A stretch of 64,000 nucleotides of DNA from CAZZEX01 sp964653285 (GTDB lineage: Bacteria > Chloroflexota > Anaerolineae > B4-G1). Below the pieces are notes generated by a model. The model was not told the DNA's origin. It did not search any database and worked only from the letters and a program-made list of their open reading frames with translations. Made by a program: the position numbers and the translations under genes. Position 1 is the stretch's first letter, and each line of letters opens with the position of its first letter. This document shows, piece after piece, positions 32,672-41,396 of the stretch. The stretch is taken from assembly GCA_964653285.1 (NCBI GenBank), contig CAZZEX010000002.1, positions 1 through 64,000 of the forward strand. Reading direction: 5' to 3'.

Positions 32672-33115
32672 ATGGACAAGAAAGTCATCCTGCTGGTAGA
32701 AGACAATCCCGACGACGAGGTGCTGACCCTGCGCGCACTCAAGAAAAACAACATCCTGAACGAGGTGGTGGTAACGCGCGATGGGACTGAGACGCTGGAT
32801 TACCTGTTCGGCAGGGGCAGCTACGCTGGCCGTGACACGAGTGTGATGCCCCAGCTCATCCTGCTGGATTTGAAACTGCCCAAACTGGATGGTCTAGGAG
32901 TGTTGGAACGCATTCGGGCCGACGACCGCACAAAACTTGTTCCTGTGGTCATTCTCACCTCGTCGAAGGAGGAGCAAGACGTTGTTAGTGGCTACAACCT
33001 GGGTGCCAACAGTTACATTCGCAAACCGGTGGACTTTGCCCAATTCAGCGAAGCGATACGGCTCCTGGGACTGTATTGGCTGGTCTTAAACGAGTCCCCG
33101 CCGAGGAATTTATGA
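32672..33115 (+). CDS. Single-domain response regulator, Rcp1-like
   Basis: 147 aa, a receiver only. Acidic pocket EDNPDD (residues 10-15), phospho-acceptor Asp66 (LILLDLKLPKLDG), Thr/Ser in ILTSSKEE and Lys in RKPVDF. The extended end (FSEAIRLLGLYWLVLNE) is typical of Rcp1-like partners of phytochrome-type kinases. SD GAAGGAGGG. It overlaps a kinase-fragment remnant by 4 nt (ATGA) and precedes the large sensor kinase. The gap 32513-32671 shows nothing recognisable. Confidence 0.93.
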   Translation: MDKKVILLVEDNPDDEVLTLRALKKNNILNEVVVTRDGTETLDYLFGRGSYAGRDTSVMPQLILLDLKLPKLDGLGVLERIRADDRTKLVPVVILTSSKEEQDVVSGYNLGANSYIRKPVDFAQFSEAIRLLGLYWLVLNESPPRNL

Positions 33116-33249
33116 GCCGGCGCTACGGCGGTACTGGGCTGGCATTAGCCAAAGAGACCGTCGAGGCGCACAGCGGTACGGTGGGAGTCGAGAGCGAGAC
33201 AGGTCGGGGCAGCACCTTCACGGCCAGACTGCCCCCCAGTGCGGGATGA
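33112..33249 (+). pseudogene. Fragment of a histidine kinase ATPase domain (G2 box to C-terminus)
   Basis: A 45-codon ORF reads MSRRYGGTGLALAKETVEAH then SGTVGVESETGRGSTFTARL, which is the last third of a HATPase_c domain (RYGGTGLGLA motif). The rest of the kinase is absent; upstream is the response regulator stop. Its ATG overlaps that stop. It is a deletion remnant, not a functional kinase. Confidence 0.8.
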
Positions 33250-33259
33250 AGGGAGAACG

Positions 33260-36200
33260 ATGCACTGGCAATACAATTCTTATGTACTACCTTTGGTCGT
33301 AGCAACGGCCGTATCGGCCGCACTGGCGCTCTATGTGTGGCGACACCGTCCTGCACCCGGTGCAGAACCGTTCGTATTGCTCATGCTGGCTGTGGCTGAG
33401 TGGTCGCTAGGGTACGCGCTGGAACTGGGATGCGCTGGCTTGTGGGCTAAAGTCCTCTGGGCCAAGGTTGAATACCTGGGCATCGCCATCCTGCCAGTGG
33501 CGTGGCTGGTCTTTGCGCTACATTATGCTGGGCGGGAACGTTGGCTGACGCCCCGCAATCTGGCCCTGGTGGCCATTGAACCGCTTGCCGTGCTGCTGCT
33601 GGTGTGGACCAACGATATCCACGGCCTGATCTGGAGCAGCGTCAGACTGGACGCCAGTGGCTCGTTCGCGGTGTTGGGCTTGACCTATGGTGCGGGGTTC
33701 TGGGTACATGTAGCGTATACTTACCTGTCGCTTTTGCTCGGCACACTCCTGCTCATCCGGGTGTTCATGCGTTCGCCGCATCTGTACCGCGGGCAAGCCA
33801 GCGCGGTGCTGATTGGCGTGTCTGCGCCGTGGGTGGGGAATGCGTTATATATCTCTGGCTTGAACCCATTCCCCTCTTTGGATCTGACGCCCTTCGCCTT
33901 CACCCTGAGTGGCCTGGCGGTGGTCTGGGGTCTCTTTCGCTTCCGATTGTTAGACATCGTGCCGGTGGCGCGCGATGCTGTCATCGAAAGCATGGGCGAC
34001 GCGGTGGTCGTGCTGGATGCACAGAGCCGCATCGTGGACCTCAACCCGGCCGCACAACAGGTCATCGGCCTGGCAGCCTCACAGGCGATTGGGCAACCAG
34101 CCGCCTCGGTACTACCCGGACGACTTGACTTACTCGAACGCTACCACGACGTGACAGAGGCCCATTCGGAGGTCGTTCTGGGCGAGGGTGAGGCGCAGCG
34201 TACCTTCGACCTGCGTGTCTCGCCGCTGTATGATCGGCGCTCTCACCTCACCAGTCGCCTGGTTGTCCTGCGTGATATCACGAGGCGCAAGCGGGCAGAG
34301 ATGGATCTGGGTGTCCTTTATGAGGCGGTTGCTATGATGATGACGTCGGTCCACCTGGACGAGGTCCTCAGCCACACCCTAGACGCACTGCAGGAAACCC
34401 TGCAGCCAGATGACATCGCTATCCTGCTGGTGGAGCCGGAGACGAACGAACTGGTCGTCCGCGCCCACACTGGCTTCCCCGGCGGGCCGAAACTGATGCG
34501 CCGGGCCATCGGCGTGGGCATCCCCGGTTGGGTCGTGCAGACCGGGAAACCTGTCCTCCTGGCCGATGTGCGCGAGGACAAACGCTACCATGGCTGCGAT
34601 TCCGACACTCTCTCCGAACTGTGCGTGCCGCTGCAGGTGGGCGAGCGGATCATCGGCGCGATCAACCTGGAGAGTCGCCGGCTGGATGTCTTCAGCGAGG
34701 AGGATTTGCGCCTTCTCTCGACCTTGGCTGGTCACCTGTCCACCGTCATCGAGAACGCGCGCCTCTTCGAAGAGATGGAGCACCTGAAGGTATTCAATGA
34801 GAGCATCGTGCAGAGTGTGGCCGAGGCCCTGTTCATCGAAGATGCAGACGGCATTATCACCTTTGTCAACCCGGCGATGGAAGAACTGCTGGGCTACGCT
34901 GCTGATGAACTGGTAGGCCAGCACTGGCAAATCATCGTCTCGCCGGAGGAGGTTGAACGGGTCCAGGAGAAGACCCCCCATCATTCGGACGGCGTCAGCG
35001 AGCGGTACGAGACGCGGCTGCGGGCCCAAGATGGCCGTGGGATTCCCGTCCTGGTCAGTGCCCGGCCGCTGTTTGAGGATGGCAGGTTCACTGGCGTCCT
35101 CGCGGCCTTTACGGACATTACCGAGCGCGAAGTTCTGGAGGGAATGTGGAGACGATACGAATTCATCGTCAACACTTCCAGGGAGTTTATGGCCCTCATT
35201 GGCAGGAACTATGCTTATGAGGCGGTAAATGAATTGTACTGCAGAGCTCATAACAGGACGCGGGAGGAAATCCTCGGTGAGACTGTGGCCGAGGTCTGGG
35301 GCGAGGACGTGTTTGACACAATTATCAAGGCATGTTTGGACGAGTGCTTTGCGGGAGATGTAACACATTATACGGAATGGTTTGATTTTGCCGCGCTGGG
35401 GCGGCGGTGTATGGATGTGACCTACTATCCCTACTACAACGACGCAGGGATCGTCACCCATGCAGTTGTCGTTTCTCGCGACACCACTGAGCGCCAGCAA
35501 GCGGAGGAGGCGCTGCAACGACGCAACCGCGAGCTAACCACGCTCTACGAGGCGGCCACCGCTATTAGTTCCTATCTCTCCCTGGATGCTGTTCTTCAGA
35601 CTGTAGCCGAGCAGATGACCCAGGCTCTCGATTTAAGTGGGTGCGCGTTGCTGCTCTGGGATCGCGAGCGGAGTCAGGTTGTGACGATGGTTGACTATAG
35701 TGTGGCCTGGCCTGACGAGATAGAGGCGGTGTGTACTATCCACGATCTGAGTGATTGCCCCGCTGCGCGCCGTGTACTGGAGACCCGGCAACCAATGGTA
35801 ACCCGGCGCGACGACCCGACGGCTGACGAGGCAGGGCTGGCGTGGACAGAGAGGAAGAAGGTACGGGCCTTATTGATGTTGCCCTTGATAGCCCGCGATC
35901 GGGTGTTGGGCCTGGCGGAGCTGTTTACAGAAGCACAGGACTACACGCCGGAGGAGATTCGCCTGACCCAGAGTCTGGCTGCCCAGGCGGCCATTGTCAT
36001 TGAGAACGTCCGGTTGTATGAGCAAGCGCAGCAAGAGATTACTGAGCGCAGGCGCGCAGAAGGGGCGCTGTGCGAGCGCACCACGCAACTGGAATCCACC
36101 AACAAGGAACTCGAAGCGTTCGCGTATTCCGTCTCGCACGACCTGCGCGCGCCTCTACGCGGTATAGATGGCTTCAGCCAGATCCTGCTGGAAGACTACG

Positions 36201-36820
36201 CCGACAGGCTGGATGCAGACGGCCAGGACTATCTCCATCGCGTGCGAGCGGCCAGCCAGCGCATGGCGGCATTGATTGATGACCTGCTGAAACTGTCGCG
36301 CATCACGCGCCGTGGGATGCACCGCGAGACAGTTGATCTGAGTGCATTGGCGCAGAAGATTGCGGCGGAGCTTGAGCAGCGCAAGCCGGACCGCCAGGTG
36401 GAGTTTGTGATCGCGGAGGGGGTGGTGGCAGGTGGGGACGCGGGGCTGCTGCGGGTGGTGCTGGAGAACCTGATGAGCAATGCCTGGAAGTTTACTTCAA
36501 AGCATCCCCGCGCCAGGATAGAATTTGGGGTCGTGCAGCACGACGGCGAGGCGGTGTACTTCGTGCGGGACGATGGCGCTGGCTTCGACATGGCCTACGC
36601 TGACAACATGTTCGGTGCATTCCAACGGCTGCACTCGGCGACAGAGTTCGAAGGCACGGGCATTGGGCTGGCGACGGTACAGCGCATCATTCACCGTCAT
36701 GGCGGCCGGGTCTGGGCCGAGGGGGCGGTGGAGCAGGGCGCGACGTTTTACTTCACGCTTCAAGACCTCGGAGGTCTGTTGGATTTGAAACTGCCCAAAG
36801 TGGATGGTCTGGAGAAGTGA
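33260..36820 (+). CDS. Multi-sensor histidine kinase (7TM-PAS-GAF-PAS-PAS-GAF-HisKA-HATPase)
   Basis: 1186 aa from ATG 33260 behind AAGGGAGAA. Residues 1-225 hold seven membrane helices of the histidine-kinase 7TM type. They are followed by PAS (about 235-350), GAF (360-515), two PAS (about 520-750), GAF (about 765-920), then HisKA with phospho-His960 (SVSHDLRAPLRG) and HATPase (NLMSNAWKF, DDGAGFD, GTGIGLATV). The kinase ends naturally at GATFYFTL. The last 18 residues (QDLGG LLDLKLPKVDGLEK) come from a fused scrap of a response regulator. It probably signals to the Rcp1-like regulator upstream. The stimulus is unknown. Confidence 0.9.
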   Translation: MHWQYNSYVLPLVVATAVSAALALYVWRHRPAPGAEPFVLLMLAVAEWSLGYALELGCAGLWAKVLWAKVEYLGIAILPVAWLVFALHYAGRERWLTPRNLALVAIEPLAVLLLVWTNDIHGLIWSSVRLDASGSFAVLGLTYGAGFWVHVAYTYLSLLLGTLLLIRVFMRSPHLYRGQASAVLIGVSAPWVGNALYISGLNPFPSLDLTPFAFTLSGLAVVWGLFRFRLLDIVPVARDAVIESMGDAVVVLDAQSRIVDLNPAAQQVIGLAASQAIGQPAASVLPGRLDLLERYHDVTEAHSEVVLGEGEAQRTFDLRVSPLYDRRSHLTSRLVVLRDITRRKRAEMDLGVLYEAVAMMMTSVHLDEVLSHTLDALQETLQPDDIAILLVEPETNELVVRAHTGFPGGPKLMRRAIGVGIPGWVVQTGKPVLLADVREDKRYHGCDSDTLSELCVPLQVGERIIGAINLESRRLDVFSEEDLRLLSTLAGHLSTVIENARLFEEMEHLKVFNESIVQSVAEALFIEDADGIITFVNPAMEELLGYAADELVGQHWQIIVSPEEVERVQEKTPHHSDGVSERYETRLRAQDGRGIPVLVSARPLFEDGRFTGVLAAFTDITEREVLEGMWRRYEFIVNTSREFMALIGRNYAYEAVNELYCRAHNRTREEILGETVAEVWGEDVFDTIIKACLDECFAGDVTHYTEWFDFAALGRRCMDVTYYPYYNDAGIVTHAVVVSRDTTERQQAEEALQRRNRELTTLYEAATAISSYLSLDAVLQTVAEQMTQALDLSGCALLLWDRERSQVVTMVDYSVAWPDEIEAVCTIHDLSDCPAARRVLETRQPMVTRRDDPTADEAGLAWTERKKVRALLMLPLIARDRVLGLAELFTEAQDYTPEEIRLTQSLAAQAAIVIENVRLYEQAQQEITERRRAEGALCERTTQLESTNKELEAFAYSVSHDLRAPLRGIDGFSQILLEDYADRLDADGQDYLHRVRAASQRMAALIDDLLKLSRITRRGMHRETVDLSALAQKIAAELEQRKPDRQVEFVIAEGVVAGGDAGLLRVVLENLMSNAWKFTSKHPRARIEFGVVQHDGEAVYFVRDDGAGFDMAYADNMFGAFQRLHSATEFEGTGIGLATVQRIIHRHGGRVWAEGAVEQGATFYFTLQDLGGLLDLKLPKVDGLEK

Positions 36821-36884
36821 TGCGGCAACTGGGGCTATATTGGCTGTTCTTAAGCGAATCCCTGCTGGAAGAAGAGAGGCTTCG
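36776..36884 (+). pseudogene. Internally deleted response-regulator scrap fused to the kinase end
   Basis: 36776-36812 (TTGGATTTGAAACTGCCCAA...) matches 32869 onward of the Rcp1-like gene. 36818-36868 (GGCTATATTGGCTGTTCTTA...) matches its last 50 bp, with the middle of the receiver missing. An ancient second copy of the regulator lost its core and left its ends. Confidence 0.75.
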
Positions 36885-38807
36885 ATGAGCACACCACTGC
36901 GCGTGCTGGTGGTTGAGGATTCCGAGGACGACGCTCTGTTGCTGGTGCGAGCACTGTGGCGTGGCGGCTATGAGCCGACGTTTGAGCGAGTCGAAACAGC
37001 CGCAGCGATGAAGGCTGCGCTTGCTCAGCAGACCTGGGACATCGTCATCTCTGATTACGCCATGCCGCGCTTTAGCGCGCCAGCCGCGTTGGCGCTGTTG
37101 CAGGAGAGCGGGTTCGACCTGCCGTTCATCATCGTATCCGGCGCTGTCGGTGAGGAGATTGCGGTCGAAGCGATGAAAGCCGGCGCGCACGACTATGTCA
37201 AGAAAGACAACCTGGCCCGCCTTATCCCCGCCATTGGGCGGGAGTTGCGTGACACGGAGGTGCGCCGGAAGCGCAGGCAGGCGGAGGAGGCGTTGCGGGA
37301 GAGCGAGGAGAGATACCGGGAGCAAGCCCAGCAGATGCAACAGATCATCAGCACTGTGCCGGAGGGCATGCTGTTCCTGGACGCCGATTCGCGCATTCTC
37401 CTGGTCAACCCTGCTGCCCGGGAGTACCTGGCGGTATTGGCTGATGCGCAAGTGGGAGACACCCTCACCCACCTGGGCGGGCAACCGCTGGCGGAGTTGC
37501 TGACCTCGCCTCCCAGGGGACTATGGCACGAAGTGGAGGTAGAGGACTCCTCGCGGCGCCGGGCCTTTGAAGTGGTTGCCCGACCTATGGAAGCCGGTTC
37601 CAAGACTGGGGGTTGGGTGCTGGTGATTCGGGATGTGACGGAAGAGCGGGAAATTCGACAGGTTGTCCAGCGCCAGGAACATCTGGCCGCTGTGGGTCAA
37701 CTGGCGGCGGGTATCGCCCATGACTTTAACAACATCATGACGTCTATCATCCTGTACGCTGGAATGATGGTCGAGGCGCCCGACCTTTCGCCACAGTATC
37801 GGAAGCACATGGATACCATCTGCCAGCAGGGACACCGCGCCACTGACCTCATCCAGCAGATCCTGGACTTTAGCCGTCAATCAGTGATGGAGCGGCAGCC
37901 CTTTAACCTGCTCCCCTTCATGAAGGAGTTGGAGAAACTGCTGGTGCGCACCTTCCCGGAGAGTGTTCGTATCCGCCTGAGTTGCGACCACGGGGGGTAC
38001 ACTGTGAACGCTGATCCTACCTGCGTGCAGCAGGTGATCATGAACCTGGCGCTCAACGCGCGGGACGCAATGCCGGAGGGAGGAGAATTGCTTTTCGAAC
38101 TCGCCCGCTTCCGAATCGAACCAGGCGCCCGCCCCCCCTGCCATGGCATGCCACCGGGGGAGTGGGTGTGTATTGCAGTTGCTGATACTGGCACCGGCAT
38201 TCCGCCTGAGATTCTCCCCCGCGTCTTTGAGCCCTTTTTCACTACTAAGCCGCCCGGCCAGGGTACTGGGTTAGGACTGGCCCAGGTGTATGGCATCGTG
38301 GAGCAGCACGATGGCTATATCTGCGTGGAAAGCCAGGTGGGGCGCGGGACGACGTTTACCATTTACCTGCCCGCCCTGATGGCGTCTCAGCCGGAGGCCC
38401 TGACGCAGGAAGAACAGGTCTTAGCCGAAGGAGGCGGAGAGACCATCCTGGTGGTGGAAGATGATCCGATCACGCGGGAGGCGCTGCGGAATGGCCTGGA
38501 AAGGCTGAATTATCGGGTTCTGGAGGCGGTCAACGGCCGGGAGGCGTTGGAGGTCTACCGGTCGGTGGAAGGAATTGACCTGGTGCTCACGGACATGGTC
38601 ATGCCCGAGATGGGCGGCGGGGAGTTGATTCGGGAGCTGAGAAAGGTGAATCCCCAGCTAAAGGCGGTGGCCGTGACCGGCTACGTGCTGGCCGAGGCCC
38701 TGCGGGAGTTGAAGGAAGGGGGACACCTGGAGGTCATCCGGAAGCCCCTCGATGTGAGCATCTTGTCAAAGGTCATTCGTCGGGCCCTGGATGTGGACGG
38801 CGAATAG
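36885..38807 (+). CDS. Hybrid histidine kinase (REC-PAS-HisKA-HATPase-REC)
   Basis: 640 aa from ATG 36885 behind GAAGAGAGG. N-terminal receiver with Asp57 (IVISDYAMP) and KK in VKKDN, then a PAS domain (about 145-255), HisKA with phospho-His279 (GIAHDFNNIMTSI), HATPase (NLALNARDAMPEGG, DTGTGIPPEI, GTGLGLAQVYGIV) and a C-terminal receiver (VEDDPITREAL, LTDMVMPEMGGGEL, RKPLD). It may take phosphate from the preceding kinase through its N-terminal receiver and pass it to its own C-terminal receiver; no output domain. Cytoplasmic. Third member of the two-component cluster. Confidence 0.93.
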   Translation: MSTPLRVLVVEDSEDDALLLVRALWRGGYEPTFERVETAAAMKAALAQQTWDIVISDYAMPRFSAPAALALLQESGFDLPFIIVSGAVGEEIAVEAMKAGAHDYVKKDNLARLIPAIGRELRDTEVRRKRRQAEEALRESEERYREQAQQMQQIISTVPEGMLFLDADSRILLVNPAAREYLAVLADAQVGDTLTHLGGQPLAELLTSPPRGLWHEVEVEDSSRRRAFEVVARPMEAGSKTGGWVLVIRDVTEEREIRQVVQRQEHLAAVGQLAAGIAHDFNNIMTSIILYAGMMVEAPDLSPQYRKHMDTICQQGHRATDLIQQILDFSRQSVMERQPFNLLPFMKELEKLLVRTFPESVRIRLSCDHGGYTVNADPTCVQQVIMNLALNARDAMPEGGELLFELARFRIEPGARPPCHGMPPGEWVCIAVADTGTGIPPEILPRVFEPFFTTKPPGQGTGLGLAQVYGIVEQHDGYICVESQVGRGTTFTIYLPALMASQPEALTQEEQVLAEGGGETILVVEDDPITREALRNGLERLNYRVLEAVNGREALEVYRSVEGIDLVLTDMVMPEMGGGELIRELRKVNPQLKAVAVTGYVLAEALRELKEGGHLEVIRKPLDVSILSKVIRRALDVDGE

Positions 38808-38838
38808 AGCGCGAGGCTAAAGTAAGGAGAGACGACGC

Positions 38839-38908
38839 ATGAGCATCTCTATCGAAAAGACACGTTTCTACCGATCTACCAATATGCCGTGTCTGAAAGG
38901 AGGATCAG
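38839..38908 (+). other. Possible short leader ORF or broken 5' end
   Basis: A strong SD (TAAGGAGAG) is followed at good spacing by ATG 38839 and about 23 codons before the frame overlaps the next gene, which has its own SD (AAAGGAGGA) and GTG. Either a short leader or the start of a frameshifted gene. Coding potential cannot be judged. Confidence 0.25.
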
Positions 38909-39628
38909 GTGAACACCAAACCCCAGGGTATTACTCAACCGACCATCAGCGAAGTCTTGCAGGAATTCCTCGACGAGCAGCGCCAGCGGCTCAAGCCGCG
39001 TACCTTCGCCCGTTACGAGGACGTCATTGAGTTGTTTGAGGCCAGTATGAACGGCTATGCCTACAATTCCCTGGACGAGGAGGAGGGCGCTCTCTTCGAC
39101 GAACTCTACAACGAGCAGCACGTCGAGTTCTGCGACGTCTTCGGCCCCGAGAAGATCCTGGGCAACGTGGGTGAGTTCCTGGATTACTTTATGGTGCGCA
39201 AGGTCATCGCCAGCCAGGAGTTGCTGAAGGCGGCCGGTACGGTGACGAAGAAACTGGCCCGCTGGCTCGAGGAGAGGGACTACGCGACGGCGGAGGAGGC
39301 AGAAATGGCCGTCGAGACAGGGGCCGAGGCTGCCCGCAGCCTCCCCAAGGCCGAAAAACTGGCCGGTTTGTTCTACGACTTCGCCCACAGTCAGTCGCCA
39401 GGGAAGGTGCTGGAGCGTATTGACGACCGCTTCGACATTGAGCGTGTCGAGCCGGGCAAACTCTGGCTATCTGGGTGGATGTCTCGTGGCAAGGGTACCA
39501 TTGGCCCCATCGCCGTTCCACGCGAGATTACCGACTTGGCCGAGGAGGGCTGGTCGGTCACCCTCTGGCTGGGGCGCACACGGCGTGGCTGGAAGATACT
39601 GGACGTGGGGAACGTATACCCGATGTAA
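38909..39628 (+). CDS. Conserved-looking protein of unknown function with an integrase SAM-like N-terminus
   Basis: 239 aa from GTG 38909, well placed behind AAAGGAGGA. Residues 10-55 (ISEVLQEFLDEQRQRLKPRTFARYEDVIELFE) resemble the core-binding SAM-like helices of tyrosine recombinases, but no catalytic domain follows. The middle is acidic and helical (EERDYATAEEAEMAVETGAEAA). The end is beta-rich (KLWLSGWMSRGKGTIGPIAVP, WKILDVGNVYP). It is probably not an integrase. No family recognised. The downstream gene starts 16 nt later. Confidence 0.6.
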   Translation: MNTKPQGITQPTISEVLQEFLDEQRQRLKPRTFARYEDVIELFEASMNGYAYNSLDEEEGALFDELYNEQHVEFCDVFGPEKILGNVGEFLDYFMVRKVIASQELLKAAGTVTKKLARWLEERDYATAEEAEMAVETGAEAARSLPKAEKLAGLFYDFAHSQSPGKVLERIDDRFDIERVEPGKLWLSGWMSRGKGTIGPIAVPREITDLAEEGWSVTLWLGRTRRGWKILDVGNVYPM

Positions 39629-39644
39629 TGTAAAGGAGCGCACG

Positions 39645-40133
39645 ATGGCCGAACTGCAAACCATCATCATCATCATCATCACCGCTGTTGCTGTCTACCC
39701 CAGCCGCGCACGGGTCACCCGCAGCGGCACGGTGACGCTGGAGCCAGGCAGCCACCGGCTGGAGATGCCGGAACTGTCCCTTAAACTCGATCCTGCCTCG
39801 GTACGGGCCTCCGCCCGTGGCACTGCCCGCGCACGGTTACTTGGCGTGGACGTGCGACGCGACTTCTACGTCGAGACGCCCGCCGGGCGCGTGCGTGAAC
39901 TGGCAGAGCAGGTCGAATCGCTGGAAGACGAGGTGCGCGGCCTCGACGCGCAGACCGAACTCATCAAGCGGGAGCGGATCATCCTGGATGAACTGGAGTC
40001 CGCCGAGCCCCAACCGACGGAGAAAACAGAACTGAACCTGCTGGATTGGGCACTCACGCTGGCCCCGGGCGAAAAGCGGGTCGTACGCTTCGATTTCACG
40101 GTCGAGCATCCGCGGGGGATGAGCCTGGAATGA
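39645..40133 (+). pseudogene. Internally deleted MuiA family (DUF4140/DUF4139) protein
   Basis: 162 aa. The start (TAVAVYPSRARVTRSGTVTL...LLGVDVRRDF) is a DUF4140 N-terminus and the middle begins the usual coiled coil (ELAEQVESLEDEVRGLDAQTEL). The sequence then jumps to the very end of DUF4139 (LLDWALTLAPGEKRVVRFDFTVEHPRG). Full MuiA proteins have about 500 residues, so around 350 residues of the beta-barrel middle are missing in frame. A run of ATC codons (39661-39681) gives a hexa-Ile stretch. SD AAAGGAG and start are intact, so a short protein may still be made. Confidence 0.75.
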
Positions 40134-41275
40134 CTATGCTGCGTCACATTTGCCCCTCTGCATCCCTGTCCCCTTGCCCCTGTGCCTTTCTGCTCCTCTG
40201 CCTCTTACTTCTTGCCTCCTGCCTCCCCACTCCCACACCCTTCCCCACCCACGTTCCCCCACTCACATCTACCCCTACACCCTTCCCCACATCCACCTCC
40301 ATGCCCACACCCACCCTCGCTCCTACTCCCACTCTCACACCAACCCCTGTGCCGGCTCTCGACCCTGCCACCGTTGCCACTACCGTTGCCAAGGGGCAGG
40401 CCCGGCTGGCGGCAGCAGGCGTCGAGCCGCTGTGCCTGCGTTGGGAGGACACCGACAACGATGGGGAGCCGGAGTGGATAGGGCTGTACTTGCAGCCTGG
40501 TGAACCGCCCCAACTGGCGGCCTTCGTCCTCGATGGCGAGACCTGGCACGACCTGCGGCCGCTGGAGAGGGAAAAGCATGGCCTAGGTGAGCACTCCGCC
40601 TGTGAATTGGATGTGCGCGACATCAACGCCGACGGGCGGGTTGAAATCCTCGTTTGGGGCCACGCGGAGGTCAGCACCGATCTCCTCCACATTTTCGTCT
40701 GGGATGGAACGGCTTACGCATTGTTAGCCCCCTTCGAGGGGGAGGCCGGGGTGCGGTTGGAGAACGCTGACGGCGACCTGGCCGATGAGGTGGTCGTCGG
40801 CTACGAGGCTGGGGACGACCTGGTGTGGGAGGCGGTCTATACCTGGGACGGGACCAACTACGGCTGGACCTGGGAGCGGTATGCCTGGTTCTATCTGGAC
40901 CGTCCCCACGCCTACCGCACCGATACCCCTGAGCACGTCGTCATTTCCTTCTATCTGGCGGTAGCCGACTGTGACCTGCCCGGGGCCTACGGCCTGCTGA
41001 GCGGTTCTGCCCAGGCCGCCCGACCATACGAGGCGTGGGCAGTCGGCTTCGTCACCACCGTCGCTGCGGAGGTCGGCGCGGTGCATGAACTCGCCCGCAG
41101 CGGAGATACCGCCACCGTCGCCGCTCAGGTGCGCGCCTATGACAACGTGGATGGGCGCATCATCGCCACGCTGTGGGACGTCAGGTGGACAGTCGTGCGT
41201 ACAGATGCCGGCTGGCGGCTGGCGAGTGGTACCACTGCGCAACTTGACCAGTGGGAGATGGCTTATTACCGGTAA
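40130..41275 (+). CDS. Lipoprotein with Thr/Pro-rich linker and FG-GAP-like domain
   Basis: 381 aa from ATG 40130, overlapping the previous stop (ATGA). Signal peptide with lipobox (LLLASC), then a TPTPFPTSTS-type linker of about 50 residues, the common Chloroflexota surface-lipoprotein layout. The following domain has Asp-rich turns (WEDTDNDGEPEWIGLYL, DVRDINADGRVEILVWGH, LENADGDLADEVVVGY) like FG-GAP/VCBS repeats. The last 100 residues (VISFYLAVADCDLPGAYGLL) resemble an NTF2/DUF4878-type cone. Extracellular; function unknown. Confidence 0.72.
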   Translation: MTMLRHICPSASLSPCPCAFLLLCLLLLASCLPTPTPFPTHVPPLTSTPTPFPTSTSMPTPTLAPTPTLTPTPVPALDPATVATTVAKGQARLAAAGVEPLCLRWEDTDNDGEPEWIGLYLQPGEPPQLAAFVLDGETWHDLRPLEREKHGLGEHSACELDVRDINADGRVEILVWGHAEVSTDLLHIFVWDGTAYALLAPFEGEAGVRLENADGDLADEVVVGYEAGDDLVWEAVYTWDGTNYGWTWERYAWFYLDRPHAYRTDTPEHVVISFYLAVADCDLPGAYGLLSGSAQAARPYEAWAVGFVTTVAAEVGAVHELARSGDTATVAAQVRAYDNVDGRIIATLWDVRWTVVRTDAGWRLASGTTAQLDQWEMAYYR

Positions 41276-41318
41276 GGGTGCTTGCCGTGGTGGACGGTGT
41301 GACCAGGTGAGCGGTAGG

Positions 41319-41346
41319 TTGTGAAACGGGGGAAAAGCCGTATAAT
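41319..41346 (+). promoter_or_regulatory. Promoter upstream of the TPR protein gene
   Basis: TTGTGA (41319-41324), a 16-nt spacer and TATAAT (41341-41346). The palindrome AATCATGATT (41344-41353) overlaps the end of the -10 and could be an operator. Confidence 0.5.
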
Positions 41347-41396
41347 CATGATTAACAGTTAGTGGTCATCTGCGATCAGTTACCGAGGAGTTGTTC

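Noticed and set aside
38909..39628. Tyrosine recombinase (integrase) gene
   Set aside because: Only the N-terminal SAM-like helices resemble integrases. The catalytic R-H-R-Y domain is absent, and no att sites or mobile genes surround it.
39661..39681. ATC trinucleotide run as a regulatory or phase-variable repeat
   Set aside because: The run is short and in frame, in an already deleted gene, so any variation would not change expression in an obvious way.
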